From Heliocidaris erythrogramma (taxonomy: Eukaryota; Echinodermata; Echinoidea; Camarodonta; Echinometridae), in NCBI GenBank assembly GCA_025617745.1, contig CM046870.1, forward strand, positions 11,707,330 to 11,771,329: a stretch of 64,000 nucleotides of DNA. The letters are read 5' to 3'. A program made the translations under genes and the position numbers. The notes under the pieces are model-generated. The model made no database searches. It worked only from the letters and a program-made list of their open reading frames with translations, and was not told the DNA's origin. This document shows, one piece after another, positions 12,001-21,797 of this stretch. The stretch's first letter is position 1. Each line of letters starts with the position of its first letter.

Positions 12001-15000
12001 TTACCAAAGATCAGTGCACATGTCTTACTGTGTGTATCCATATGATTGTTAACTTCATGCAGTCAGTAGCGAATTTCTTGCCTCCACTTTTGACCAATCA
12101 GAGGCCTAGAATCTTGGTATATGCAGTATGTATGAAAATAATTTCATCAGGATAGGCCCAATAGGGTATTATAGTGCACCACGAGGTACAATACGATAAA
12201 GAATAAGTGGTTCACAGAAATCATTCAAACAGTATTTGTAATTATGTGGGTCTTTTTAATAAATGCCAAAGAAGTAGCAACGAAACAACATTTAAGAAGG
12301 AAAATCAATGGTTACATTTTGAATCTACAAATAAAAATATGATGAATTAAAAGGTGTGGGTGGAGGGTCTTGAAGGCTCTTATTTTCCACTTTCAATCAG
12401 TGTTGTAGGACCAAGATTAGGTCTCAGTCTCAAGACTGTCTCAAGACCTGTTTTCATAGTGTCTTGTTCTCGGACCTAGAAGTCAGCTAAAGTTTGCTGG
12501 TTTTCATTTCCTTTAACCTTAATAGAGTCACGGTCTCGGTCTCAGAAGGGAAAATATGGGTCTCTTGAGATCTTGGTCTCGGAAGAGGTGGTCTCGGTCT
12601 GGGAAGGTAAAGTCTCAGTCTTTAAGGTCTCGACTGCTTCCACGTCTAGTGTTCTTGGTAATTTGATAATTACAATAAAATTACTTACTGCTTTGGGTAC
12701 TCCCGTCGTAGCATCATTCAATATGATCGTTCCCATGTGGGAAGACAACTTTTTCTTCGCATTGTTGGGAAAAATAGCAACAATCTTGGTTGCTACAATA
12801 CTATCAGGACGGCTGAAGACTGGCATTACAAACACATGGCTAAAGAAAGAGAAAAATGTAAGAGCACAAGAACAATTTTGCAGAATATTGACCACCATCC
12901 CTCTACCTTCTCTCTTCGATTCTCAAATGGACAGCGATGTGCCACTTTGTTGAGAAGCAAGGAATGACTATCAAGGTGATAACTTACAACTTTGGTAGCC
13001 CCAGTGTGGGCTTCAGTCAGAATAATTGTCCCCATGTGGGTGGGCATGCTGTTCTCTGCATTGTTAGGGAAAGAAACGACAATCTTTGTTGCAATGACAT
13101 GATGAGGAGAACTGAATACAGGCATGACACAAACAAAACTGGAAGAAGCAAAAAACAAAAGCATAAAACATGATCTTGTATTGGTGAGAATGGCATAATT
13201 ATGCTAAAGCAAAACCTACTGCAGCATGTTCTCTAAAAAGACTGGACTTTTTAGAACGCTTAAAAGAAGTGGGGGAGTGGGAGGATCGAGTCAGGGTGAC
13301 CGGATTTCAAGTTCTGAAATACAGGAATTTTCAATGCCTTGGATTCGGAGGGCAGGGCAAAATATTAAAGCTTATAGCGAAGCCACGAGCAAGCAAAGTG
13401 AATGACCAAATTCTTTACAACAGCTACATGTACATGTACATGTACCTGTACATGTACACCTACATGTAATCTGTAATAAACACTGATTAAATTAATAAAA
13501 GTGGAATCCACCTTATGTGTGGAAAGGGGTGTAATGTTCCTGGAAAGCCCGCTTGCTTTAGGTCCATTGCAAGTTGTATTGCTTCTCATAATTTGTAAAC
13601 AGGTCATGTGTTCAAACAGGTGAAGAGGGCGTTTGCCAGCTTCACCCTATGCTGGATACGCCACTTGATGCCCCACTCAAGATCTCAACCACTTCCCTGG
13701 GTGAGGGGGGGGGGGGGGTTTAGGGTTATGGCTTGTTCAGACACGATGCAGTATTTCAATTTTGCTCAATGAAATAGTGTTAGGCAGCAAGATACAAATT
13801 ACATACATGTACAAGTTTACAACAATGTTTTTTTTCTGTTTTTTTTAAGGGGCTCTCATAGATTTGTGTCATATCATGTGTCACAAGTGAAGGGGGGATG
13901 GGACAGTGGTATAAAACCGATGAAATGCTAAAAAACAAGAACACTGAGTATAAAGCCGGGGAGGATGTGGAAGTGGGTCGTATCACCTTTTTCAAAGTCA
14001 CACCCTCTTCCCTTTCTTTCTCTCTTTTTTTTCCTCCCCCACCCTCTTTTTTCACCTTTTGATTGGGGATCACCTGCCCCCTGTAGCTGGGCCACTGTCT
14101 CTACAGGTGTAGTAGAGATGTGTGACATCATTGACATGCATTCTGCACCTCCTTGTTCTTTTTGGCCTCAGCATTTATTTTAGGTAGTACTCCTCGTGTC
14201 TGAACTGAGTTTGAAACTACATATAAAGTTTTTCTTTGAGCGAGTACATGCAATCAACTACATACATGCAATCAACAGTACTTGAAATTAATGGTATGTG
14301 CAAGCAATGGTACATGTACATGTATGCAATCATCTACATGCAATCAATGGCACTTGAAATCAATGGTGTATGTTATCAATGGTACAAGCAATCTCACATG
14401 CAATCAGTGGTACTTGAAATCGGGGTCCGCTCGCTATTCATAAGGACCACTATTTATAGAAAGCCGCTATTCATTTAAAGACCTCAGCCTGACCCAAAAC
14501 AACCATATATTGACGTAAAGCTTAGTAAACAAAGAATATAATTACCCTGGGTATTCATAAATTTTTGTCTCCGTTTATCCATAAAACATAAATAAGATAA
14601 TTTTTTTTGGTCCGCCCCCTCCCTATGGCGTAACAACAGAGGAAACTGCAGGGGGTCGCTAGACGTGTGACGACATGTCATGTATACAGCTCCGAGTGCG
14701 TCTACACGATATGTCGTCATCAAATTTTCACCCCCCCGCAAAGTAGCGTTCCTCAGAGACGGGGCCCTCGTCAGAAAAACCACCGGGGCTCAACATTCGG
14801 GACGCTGTTACTCATTCCGCAGGAAACGGAATCTCATGAAGTTAGTTTCAATTTGTTCAGAAAATATATAGCTCCCCGTGGATGAATAAAGGGTATATAT
14901 TTCAAAATTCGGTCAGGCTGAGGTCTTTAACATGTGTTATGAATAGCGATTATTAAGAATAGTTATGAATAGTGGTCCTTATCAAGGCTTTTGCTAAACA

Positions 15001-18000
15001 GTCGGGTAACGTCGCGTCGCGTTGGTAGAAATTTTCGAACATTTTTCAGGAAGGTGTCTTCAAGGGGACAAATTGAAAAAGAGTCCATCTCAGTATGATT
15101 TTCCCCGTTTTCAGGCTAAAAACGACAAACAAGGGAATAAAGAAAACAATAGAAGGATAATGCAAAGAAGACGTACAGTCCGTCCCAGTGGCGGTGGCTG
15201 CGCTGCCGGCGGTGCAGCTTCCCTCTGTACCCCGTCTGTGGTAGATCTAGATTCTTCTTCTTCTTCTTCTTCTTCTTCTTCCAGTAGTGTGCATAAACCT
15301 CCAAGGAGTATCGTCGCACAGCAGTTGGTTGTCTATCAGCCGATCAAACGTGTTGCTCGAAAACTTATTTAAAAAAAATAATTCCCAAAACGAACGCATC
15401 TACACTATATACAAATTGACTCGTGTCTTGAAGATGTCGATCGATGGTAGTCAGTAGACGTAACTAAAGGTAACAAAACTAGATTAAATTAATTGAAGCT
15501 ACTAACAGACTAATATAATGCTTACCTGTCACCATCTTCCCCTGACCCTGAGGCTGAGCTTGAACTTGAAGCCATCGTACGATGATACACCATCCCGGTG
15601 GCCTGTACTTTCACGGTGATGTCTGATGATGATGATGACGATGATCGTGACACAGTGCAAAGCACTTTACGCATGACTAGGCTACACGTACATAGACAGG
15701 CTAGGCCTAGTCTGCAAGCACACACCCTAATTTGACACTTTATCAGAAAATCATTGTGTCTTGACAGAAGCCTAATTCAGCTACCTTCTGGTCGGAAGGA
15801 GCAGCTATACATGTAGTACATGGCCTATAGTAGTCTTACAGTGCAGGCACTCTTTTACGACTGACCAGGGTTTGTGCCTGCAAACTAGGCTAGGCCATGC
15901 GCAGCTCAGGCCATTCCACGAATCCGGAAAACGTAAACACAGCTAAAATTATTAAAATTATTAAACATCTCTGTGTTTTCAATCCAAAGTTCAATAAAAC
16001 AGTGATTAATTGAATAATTAATTAATTCAACAATCGATTTATTCATGGCATAAGAAATCAAATAATTAATTCATGCTGCCATCAGGCCACCTTTTTTTTC
16101 CCCTCTCCTTTTCTTTTTCTTTTTTTTGCTGCTAACGCGACGCAACGTTACCCGACTGTTTAGCAAAAGCCCTTATCAATGGAGGTCCTTATGAATAGCG
16201 AAGTAATTTGTCTATGGTTTCCTCGCTATTTAGAAGTACCGCTATTCATGGATAGAGGTCCTTATGAATATTAAAGTGGTCCTTATGACTAGCGAGGCTA
16301 CCCCCTTGATATCAATGGCATGGTACATGTACATACAATTAACGACATGCAATCAATGGGATTTGAATCAATGATGTACATGTATGCAGTGAACATTACA
16401 TTGCAATCAGTGGTATGCAATCAATGGTACATGTACTTGAAATCAACCGGGTAATTCAATCAATGGTACAGTTCATGCAATCAATGGGGCAAGGTGAGGT
16501 CTACAAAGACTCTACATTTACAAGTTTTTGAAAGACAGCTTAGAATTTGTGGGTGGAAATTGAATATAAAATCAGTGACCCAACATTTATGTTCACATGA
16601 AGTAGCTGAGGGGGAAATGAGGAATGAGATCTGAAGCTTTTTTTTTAGTGTGGAGCTTAGGAGTTTGGAAAAAATGTCAAAAAATATTTAAAAATCTATG
16701 AGACATATTTAGATGTTTGAATAACAAAATATTAGTTGTATGTATCCCTGCACATCAACAGCAAAAAGAAATTGCATTTGGGTTGTATTTGGTTGCAGGG
16801 GCCCTTTAAACAGAGAGTTAAAGTCCTTCTAGTCCTCAACAGGCATTTGGGGCAAGCGATGATTTGGTTTGTGATTTCTAGAGCATGGCTACTGCATGAT
16901 CACGATCATCTTGGATTTTCTTTAAATCAGCACCTGGGTCATAAGTTTCACTTTTGGAAGAGGAGAGTTATGCACAGGACTAGTAAAACTTTAGAGATTA
17001 CAAATGGCTGTAACTACAAATGGAAAGTCCACCCTAAAATCAAGTCACTTTTAATCACGGCAGAAACAGACAAAGAAATATTTCTAGGAGAAAGATCCAG
17101 GGAAATCTGATGTCAAGGATTATAAATTTTAAATCTGGAATCACAAAGTTGTAACTCTTCCCTGATTTTTTTTTTTTGTTAAATGTCACTCTTCTTGAAG
17201 GTTGATTGTGAAATGGATCTACAAGTGTGTAAAATGTATGGAAAGTGTGGTCAGTGAAGCAGTCAAGCTAATATGGTTTCTTCTTGTTTAGGTAGCTTGC
17301 ATGTAGCGAAACCGAGTAGCATGAAAAGCCACGCAAAATTGTTGGTGATATTGGTGACTTAAAGTCACAATATGACATAACTATACTGTATGCAACGATA
17401 GCTTTCGGTAATAAAGAGTTTTCGGATATGTCAACTAGAACTTCATCTTAGATCGTCCCAGCGACAATGGACTGCGTTTGTGTTGACTGCATACAAATTA
17501 GGTGAAGCATGAAGCTAATAATGGGTAAAGCGAGGTTCACGTTTAAGAGAAGACGGCAAAACCATGTTTTACGTGTTCTCGATCTGACTAGAGGACGAGG
17601 GAGAAGCCAGTGGACGGTTGAGCCGTGTTCTTGCACAAAGCGCGGTATGCAGCTGACACAAAGCGGTCCATTGTAGCTGGGAAAATCTAAGACGGCGTTT
17701 AAGTCCACACATTCGAAAGCTCAAGCCTAGACAAGGGAGTAGAGCTCATTTTACCAGCTCTATGGGTAATACCTACCTTGCTGCAATAAAATTAGGATAT
17801 TCAACAATATGCATTTTACATTCTGGACAAGTATTTTTCGTGCAACTATACTTTGCAGTTTTTTGCTAAGATACTATTCATGCAATTACTACATTGAGGA
17901 TACTTAAATGTTAAGGGCTGGTCAGAGAAAAACAATAACTACATGAAGATTAATCGTTTTAATAGTAAAGAATTGTTGTTTATGTGGGAAATGAAATCGT

Positions 18001-19674
18001 TGCAGGCTGCACCTCAACAATTCATGCTAATAGGCCTCCCTCAACAATTTTGTTGTATCGCCTGGATCGCTCAGCAATATTTGTATTCCCACAGACCTCA
18101 AATGATATTTGTGAGGATTCATTCCACTCCTGTCCTGTGATACAGCTGTGCTTTGCAGACAGCATCCATCATGTTTGATTAACCAAACTGTTTTTGTGGC
18201 TGTCAAAATCGTTCAGGACCGCAGTGACCACTTTTATTGTTATCGTTATCGTTACATTACTGTTCATCGTTGTCATTCATGACTGACCAACCCCTTTACA
18301 CTGGCACTGTAATGTAAGGATATAAATATAAAAGCTGGATTTTTGATGAACATGAAAAACTAAATGTAAATCATTTTTGATGAATATGATTAATGGATTA
18401 TAGTTTAGAATATATATTGATGTTAGGGCAATACAGAGAACAAATGTCACAAATGCGTCTCTAAATTTACATGTACACTGTACATGTAATAACTTGTCCG
18501 AGCATGAGTCCCAAAAACAAATATACAGTACTTATTTGATCCTCAATCCTTCACACAGTAGTATGTACATGTACATGTACATGTAATTGTAAATAATTGT
18601 AAAATGAAAGGCATTTCCTACAACTACATGTAAGTCATTGCAAACGAACATCATGTATACATGTACAAAGTTATTTGATAAAACCTTGTACCCCTGCATA
18701 GCTGTTCCTGTCTGAAAGCCTCCAATAGGCTTAAATGTGGATTTAAATAGCCTGCAATAGTCCAGGGTAGATCGTACATGGGGAAAGGAATTCAAATATT
18801 TTATTCTTGGAAACTCAAAATTGGTAGCATATTTGTAGAGTATAGTTCAAGAGTCCCCAATCAGTAATTAAATCCTGCTTTAAATGTGCAGCATTAATAA
18901 ATGTTTGACCCAGTCCCAGATAGGCGGGCCTATGAATGCATAAATTTGTAAACTAATGTATGATCACCCACTGCCAAAATGAACTGAAATTACACAATGT
19001 GCTTGCTAATACTGCTTTTTACCCTTTCCCTGACCGAGCTGGGATCGGAATGAACGTTGTAATGAGAGAATGAAAGAAATTCACCATTCCCACATTATTT
19101 CCCCTGGCTTCCTAATAACATTTCAAAAGACCTTTAGTCACTACTCTCACTGAGACAGGAGAGAAATTAAAAGTCTGCAAACAAAATTCAGTAAAATGCA
19201 TGCATAGAGGGTGGTTCTGACAAGTCACTTACAAACATACACCCAAAACTACATTTCAGTTCCATATTTTGAAATAGATCGTACGATGAAGCTTTGTGTT
19301 GAGAGGCACTGGTACAAAAGGAACCCCATCAAAAAAATTCCACTTCAGAGTTGAGACCCCTAAAATATAGAAGTTTAATTTTGGGCCTGGCTCCCACTGT
19401 TTTGGTCCAGACACCTCAGAAAGAAAAGTTAGTGAATCCTGTAAAGGACACTTATAAAAAAAAAACACAAAACAAAACATGCAATTTACCCATTATGTTC
19501 TTTAATATTCATCAGAGCTCTCTGTGGATACACCCCTCCTCCCCCTCCTTCTTCGTTTCTTTTGGAAAAGTTTCCAAGACCTTTTTCCACAGCTGGTATG
19601 AGGTCCTCATATGACAGGTTTGCCACAACTTGAGCAGGGCTGATCAAGCATGGCTGGGGCGAATCATGAGCCAT
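2989..19674 (-). CDS. CRYM: mu-crystallin / ornithine cyclodeaminase family protein (whole gene, spliced)
   Basis: Eight coding positions join in frame to 966 nt: 321 residues plus stop, close to the 314 of human mu-crystallin. Vertebrate CRYM is an NADPH-dependent ketimine reductase that also binds thyroid hormone; the wider family includes ornithine cyclodeaminase and alanine dehydrogenase. The N-terminal barrel part has the MPVFS and ATKIV segments, whose Lys aligns with the conserved family Lys. The Rossmann part starts TILGAGAQAEAHLNA (GxGxxA) and continues through VRVWTRS, GADVIVTCTS, KPGAHIN and ESGDIIH. The segment after HIN reads CVGACVPW, so the catalytic Asp of true ornithine cyclodeaminases (GGDxPG) is absent, as in mu-crystallins. 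The start Met at 19,672-19,674 sits in AAGATGG. One exon has two tandem versions (12,689-12,839 and 12,988-13,138). Introns are 103 nt to over 6 kb and full of mobile elements. The exact substrate cannot be read from sequence. Confidence 0.9.
3410..4175. mobile_element. TTAA-flanked inverted-repeat element in CRYM intron
   Basis: Ends CGGTAATAGAGCCGGG and an inverted CCCTAATAGGACCGGG, flanked by TTAA at 3,406-3,409 and 4,176-4,179. A TTAA duplication points to Kolobok or piggyBac mobilisation. Just inside the ends are G/C homopolymers around a GGAATCC core. No transposase is present; the body is AT-rich. Confidence 0.65.
4535..4619 (-). CDS. CRYM: CRYM-like exon 7
   Basis: 85 nt encoding VTVFAEIGEVVNGTK to ITVFKSQ. 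I chose the acceptor ATGAAG|GTTACAG because it keeps phase 0 with exon 6. The stronger-looking TTACAG| seven bases further in would break the frame. Donor CAAG|GTATAT. Confidence 0.85.
5111..5164. repeat. interstitial telomere-like repeat
   Basis: Five AATCCT units run into three AACCCT units. The latter is the vertebrate/echinoderm-type telomere repeat (TTAGGG on the minus strand). It lies in the intron between CRYM exons 6 and 7. Confidence 0.85.
5759..5880 (-). CDS. CRYM: CRYM-like exon 6
   Basis: 122 nt. It encodes CVGACVPWAQELGAEVMKNA to GAYKESGDIIHSK. The Asp used by ornithine cyclodeaminases after HIN is replaced, as in mu-crystallins. Donor AAG|GTAATT, acceptor ATTCAG|. Confidence 0.92.
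5981..6001. repeat. G21 homopolymer
   Basis: Uninterrupted poly-G in the intron between exons 5 and 6, one of many G/C homopolymers in the window. Confidence 0.9.
6270..6447 (-). CDS. CRYM: CRYM-like exon 5
   Basis: 178 nt, entry phase 0, exit with 1 extra nt. It encodes VRVWTRSFEKGRAFAQ through GADVIVTCTSSKTPVL to KPGAHIN, the second half of the NAD(P)-binding region. Donor AATT|GTAAGT, acceptor ATGCAG|. Confidence 0.93.
6724..6838. repeat. hairpin with 50-bp arms
   Basis: The left arm 6,724-6,773 and right arm 6,789-6,838 pair with only a few mismatches around a 15-nt loop. The core AAGTGGAGGGGCACCTT is perfectly inverted. It is intronic (intron 4). It could be a MITE or a hairpin RNA source. 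No target duplication was identified. Confidence 0.7.
7281..7752. mobile_element. inverted-repeat element with TIR GCCCGTATTCTCGAAAG
   Basis: The outer ends GGCCCGTATTCTCGAAAG and CTTTCGAGAATACGGGC are inverted copies about 470 bp apart. A Harbinger-like MITE (7,371-7,546) is inserted inside, which dates this element as older. No coding capacity. Target duplication unclear. Confidence 0.6.
7371..7546. mobile_element. Harbinger-like MITE, copy 2
   Basis: A 176-bp copy of the 220-394 element in inverse orientation, flanked by TAA (7,368-7,370 and 7,547-7,549). Inverted ends TGGGGTGTTGCAAGAAAGTT. Nested in the 7,281-7,752 element. Confidence 0.8.
8464..9130. mobile_element. inverted-repeat element, TATGTGACCC type
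   Basis: About 36-bp inverted ends beginning TATGTGACCCG and containing TCAAAA then AATAAGTCGC. The body is about 590 bp with no transposase. A second element with related ends lies at 39,461-40,127. It sits in the intron between CRYM exons 4 and 5. Confidence 0.7.
9478..9579 (-). CDS. CRYM: CRYM-like exon 4, start of Rossmann fold
   Basis: 102 nt, 34 codons, phase 0 to 0. It carries the dinucleotide-binding glycine motif LTILGAGAQAEAHLNAF. Donor GAG|GTAAGG, acceptor GTTGCAG|. Confidence 0.92.
9819..10969. mobile_element. repeat element with GCTCACCTGAG ends
   Basis: Starts with an AGAGCCCCAGGGGG / GCTCACCTGAGG stretch and ends with the inverted counterpart CTCAGGTGAGCTAATAA. Inside are repeated segments containing GAGGTATCTC..ACACAATACCAAGTCTGAG and GGAGAAGAAGATG, plus a large palindrome (10,143-10,407). 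Repeats with these GCTCACCTGAG ends are, to my knowledge, common in marine invertebrates. Non-coding. Confidence 0.55.
10143..10407. repeat. near-perfect palindrome, 129-bp arms
   Basis: Arms 10,143-10,271 and 10,279-10,407 are inverted copies with no indels and about two mismatches around a 7-nt loop (GGGTAAC). The outer part of each arm duplicates sequence (GGAGAAGAAG, GTTTGAAATTT) also found once at about 10,711, so it arose by inverted duplication within the host repeat. Confidence 0.92.
11190..11273. mobile_element. truncated MITE, ATGAAAC-GGGCCC end
   Basis: Shares CAAGGATTTCAGTA, AACTTGT-ATTGAT and the terminal ATGAAACxGGGCCC with the element at 60,527-60,666. Its left end is not preserved. 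Confidence 0.5.
11523..11585 (-). CDS. CRYM: CRYM-like exon 3
   Basis: 63 nt, 21 codons, phase 0 to 0: VMDAEHITAMRTAAASAVATK. It matches the MDGxxITAxRTAAxSAxATK stretch of mu-crystallins. Donor AAG|GTGAGT, acceptor ATGTAG|. Confidence 0.9.
11780..12688. other. intron sequence with GGTCTC-rich repeat
   Basis: A G13 tract lies at about 11,791. Around 12,400-12,620 GTCTC/GGTCTCGG is iterated irregularly. No exon here. Confidence 0.5.
12689..12839 (-). CDS. CRYM: CRYM-like exon 2, version A
   Basis: 151 nt with acceptor TTTCTTTAG| and donor AAAGCA|GTAAGT. It encodes 50 residues beginning HVFVMPVFSRPDSI and ending TTGVPKA. It aligns without gaps to version B, 148 bp away. Since 151 is not a multiple of 3, including both versions would shift the frame, so only one can be used per mRNA. 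Confidence 0.85.
12988..13138 (-). CDS. CRYM: CRYM-like exon 2, version B
   Basis: 151 nt with acceptor TTCTTCCAG| and donor AAAGTT|GTAAGT. It encodes 50 residues beginning FVCVMPVFSSPHHV and ending HTGATKV. The entry phase needs 2 nt from exon 1 and the exit phase is 0, identical to version A. It is 29/50 identical to version A by my count. It keeps the ATKIV Lys and HMGTIIL. Confidence 0.85.
13139..14229. other. intron sequence, simple repeats only
   Basis: Contains an ACATGT-type microsatellite (about 13,423-13,468), a G13 tract near 13,706 and a pyrimidine-rich block near 14,000-14,060. No coding exon supported. Confidence 0.5.
14230..14412. repeat. minisatellite, left part
   Basis: Irregular tandem units around ATGCAATCAATGG and TACTTGAAATCAATGG. 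The same unit type resumes at 16,305-16,500, so one array was split by the intervening transposon. Confidence 0.7.
14422..16304. mobile_element. DNA transposon, TIR GGGGT..CGCTATTCATAAGGACC
   Basis: Outer ends GGGGTCCGCTCGCTATTCAT and the inverted GGGGTAGCCTCGCTAGTCAT, followed by iterated AAGGACC/GGTCCTTATGAATAGCG. The flanks CTTGAAATC (14,413-14,421) and CTTGATATC (16,305-16,313) look like a 9-bp duplication with one mismatch, although the host minisatellite also contains this motif. About 650 bp inside, a second element (14,986-16,171) is inserted. Non-autonomous, possibly hAT-like. Confidence 0.65.
14986..16171. mobile_element. nested element with 8-bp target duplication
   Basis: About 38-bp inverted ends starting GGCTTTTGCTAAACAGTCGG, with an exact 8-bp duplication CTTATCAA at 14,978-14,985 and 16,172-16,179. 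An 8-bp duplication fits hAT-like integration. Inside are exon-like pieces: a plus-strand frame (15,022-15,372) with an (TTC)n-encoded Ser run, and a minus-strand frame reading MASSSSSASGSGEDGDR followed by a GTAAGC donor-like site near 15,530. These may be remains of a captured gene or of a transposase. Confidence 0.8.
16305..16500. repeat. minisatellite, right part
   Basis: Continues the ATGCAATCAATGG units interrupted by the 14,422-16,304 transposon. Confidence 0.7.
16501..19489. other. intron 1 remainder, no gene seen
   Basis: AT-rich intronic DNA with a TACATG microsatellite near 18,561-18,583. The short frames here have no protein-like features or splice support. Confidence 0.5.
19490..19674 (-). 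CDS. CRYM: CRYM-like coding exon 1 (start codon)
   Basis: Encodes MAHDSPQPCLISPAQVV through QRALMNIKEHN, 61 codons plus 2 nt. The donor is ATGG|GTAAAT, and a stop follows directly in the intron frame. It contains a Gly run (EEGGGGG) from a GGA/GGG tract. The 5' UTR and promoter are not identified. Confidence 0.88.
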
Positions 19675-19921
19675 CTTGTTGTTAGTGCATAGAACCTGGA
19701 GTTTATTGAAATGATAACAATATGACTAATAACAAGAATAATAATAACTTTACATGTGACATGAAGCTGAATGCTTTTATCTCAGCCTATTGTTATCACT
19801 CGCTTTAACGCACGGTCTCTTTCGCCTGAACATCATACATGTATTTCTATTGTGACAGAATAAACCGCATTGACTGGATTCCCCCTAACATATAGGAAAT
19901 AATGTTGTAATAATAATAATA

Positions 19922-21405
19922 ACTAGAAATGTGCATTGCTGGTGCCGCGCAATGCGAAATGTATCCCCCGGCACTGGCAGCGATTTGAAGGAGGGACAAA
20001 GACCCTCCCCCATCCCCTCCCTCAAACAAAAGGATGGTGTAGAAATTGACGCCAGTGGCCCGGAATATTGTCAACACCAGGATCAGCATTACCAAAACGA
20101 TTTGTGCAGATTAGAGTATAATGCATTTTTATAGAAAATTCGGAAGAAATATGACCTCAGAGCGCACATAAGCCATCCACTAAAATATGACCTTTGATCC
20201 TATGAAAGACGGAACACTAGAGGCAGCATCACCAAAAACTGTAGAGGTGTAATCTATAATGGACCTACATACAAAATCTGAAAGAAATGGGTTAACAAAT
20301 GTGTCCTCCAGAATGCATGCAACAAAAATATGACATTTGACCCTAACAACAACCTGAATATGACATTTGACTGTATAGAAAGTGGTACAGTGGGGGTAGC
20401 ATCAGCAAACAATTTAGATGTGTAGGTTTCACTAAGACACATCTTCATATAAAATTTGAAAGAAATGTGTTGAGAGATATACCAAGATACATCTCCATAC
20501 AAAATTTGAAAGAAATCCATCAAGAAATGTGGCCTGCAGAGTGCACTCACGCCATGCCCTGAAGTATGACCTTTGACCCTATAAAAGACGGAACACTGGT
20601 GGCAGCATCACCAAAAACTATAGGTTTTTAGATTACACCAAGAGACACCTTCATGCAAAATTTGAACGAAATCCGTCAAATGCAGAAGAGTGCAAGAAAT
20701 GGAAAAATGACCTTTGACCCTATAAACGACGGAACAATGAGGGCAGCATCACCAAAAATTAAACATGTGTAGATTATACCAAGATACATCTCCATACAAA
20801 ATTTGAACAAAATCCGTTGAGAAATGTGGCCTGCAGAGTGCACTCACGCCATGCCCTGAAGTATGACCTTTAACCCTATAAAAGACGGAACACTGGTGGC
20901 AGCATCACCAAACACTATAGGTTTTTAAATTACACCAAGTGACACCTTCATGCAAAATTTGAACGAAATCCGTTGAGGAATGTGACCGCCAGAGCGCACA
21001 CAAGAGTACACACAAGACATCTATCAAAATATGACCTTTGACCCTATAAAAGACGGAACACTGGGGGCAGCATCACCAAAATCTATAGGGTTCCAGATTT
21101 TACCAAGAGACACCTTCATACAAAATTTGAACAAAATCCGTTGAGAAATGTGACCGCTAGAGCGCACACAAACTATCCCCCAAAATATGGCCTTTTACCC
21201 TATAAAATACGGAACACTGGGGGCAGCATCACCAGAAACTATAGGGGTCCAGATTTTACCAAGATACACGTCCACAGGAAGTCTGAAAGAAATTCGTCGA
21301 GAAATGTGACCGCTAGAGCGCACACAAGAATGTGACGCGGCGGCGGCGGCGGTGAAACGCTGCTGAATCCAAAGTATCCTCCGGCATACTGCCGGGGGAT
21401 ACAAT
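19922..21405. mobile_element. element with GTATCCCCCGGCA ends and about 150-bp internal tandem repeats
   Basis: Ends TGTATCCCCCGGCA (near 19,960) and TGCCGGGGGATACA (near 21,390) are inverted. Between them about eight diverged units of 140-165 bp repeat ATGACCTTTGACCCTATAAA, GACGGAACACTGG, GCAGCATCACCAAAA and AAATTTGAA. It lies upstream of the CRYM-like start codon and is non-coding. Confidence 0.65.
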
Positions 21406-21580
21406 GATTGATTGTTCAAATCAATACTTAATAACAGAGAAATGAGAGAACATGAAGTTACAATAAAGACTTTTTAAAGTTACTTTTTATTTAAGCAGAT
21501 CAAATTCAAGACTGAGGCGTTTTTTGCGGGTTTTACAAATACAATTACAAAAGCAGCAAGTATGATCACTTCACCTAAGT

Positions 21581-21778
21581 TGTAAGGATTGTTATTGTCA
21601 GGCCGATACCGATATGATCGTGATTGGTGATCAGGATCGGCGCGGAAAAAGATGGATGAAAACTTCTCTTGACATCGGATGGTAGTTCGGATGTTGTGGT
21701 CGCCAGATTAAAGGTGTTTTGTCCTCAATCCCTGTCTGATTTCTAGTCATTCCTGTTTATACTTTGGATCCCCTTTCA
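21581..21778 (+). repeat. 5' LTR
   Basis: 198 bp, begins TGTAAGGATTGTTATTG and ends CCCCTTTCA. It differs from the 3' LTR at 6 positions with no indels. Confidence 0.95.
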
Positions 21779-21779
21779 G

Positions 21780-21797
21780 TGGCGTAGTCGGCAGGAT
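21780..21797 (+). promoter_or_regulatory. primer binding site, tRNA-Ser-like
   Basis: TGGCGTAGTCGGCAGGAT begins one base after the 5' LTR. To my knowledge TGGCGCAGTCGGYAGGAT is the tRNA-Ser-primed form used by several gypsy elements; this copy has a single C-to-T difference. Confidence 0.7.

Noticed and set aside
12826-13164. Treating exon 2B as a separate gene or pseudogene
   Set aside because: Its length, phases and splice sites equal exon 2A and the frame is intact, so an alternative exon is the better reading.
17448-17708. Minus-strand frame with W/R/C-rich sequence in CRYM intron 1
   Set aside because: No match to the CRYM family; exons 1 and 2 join perfectly without it.
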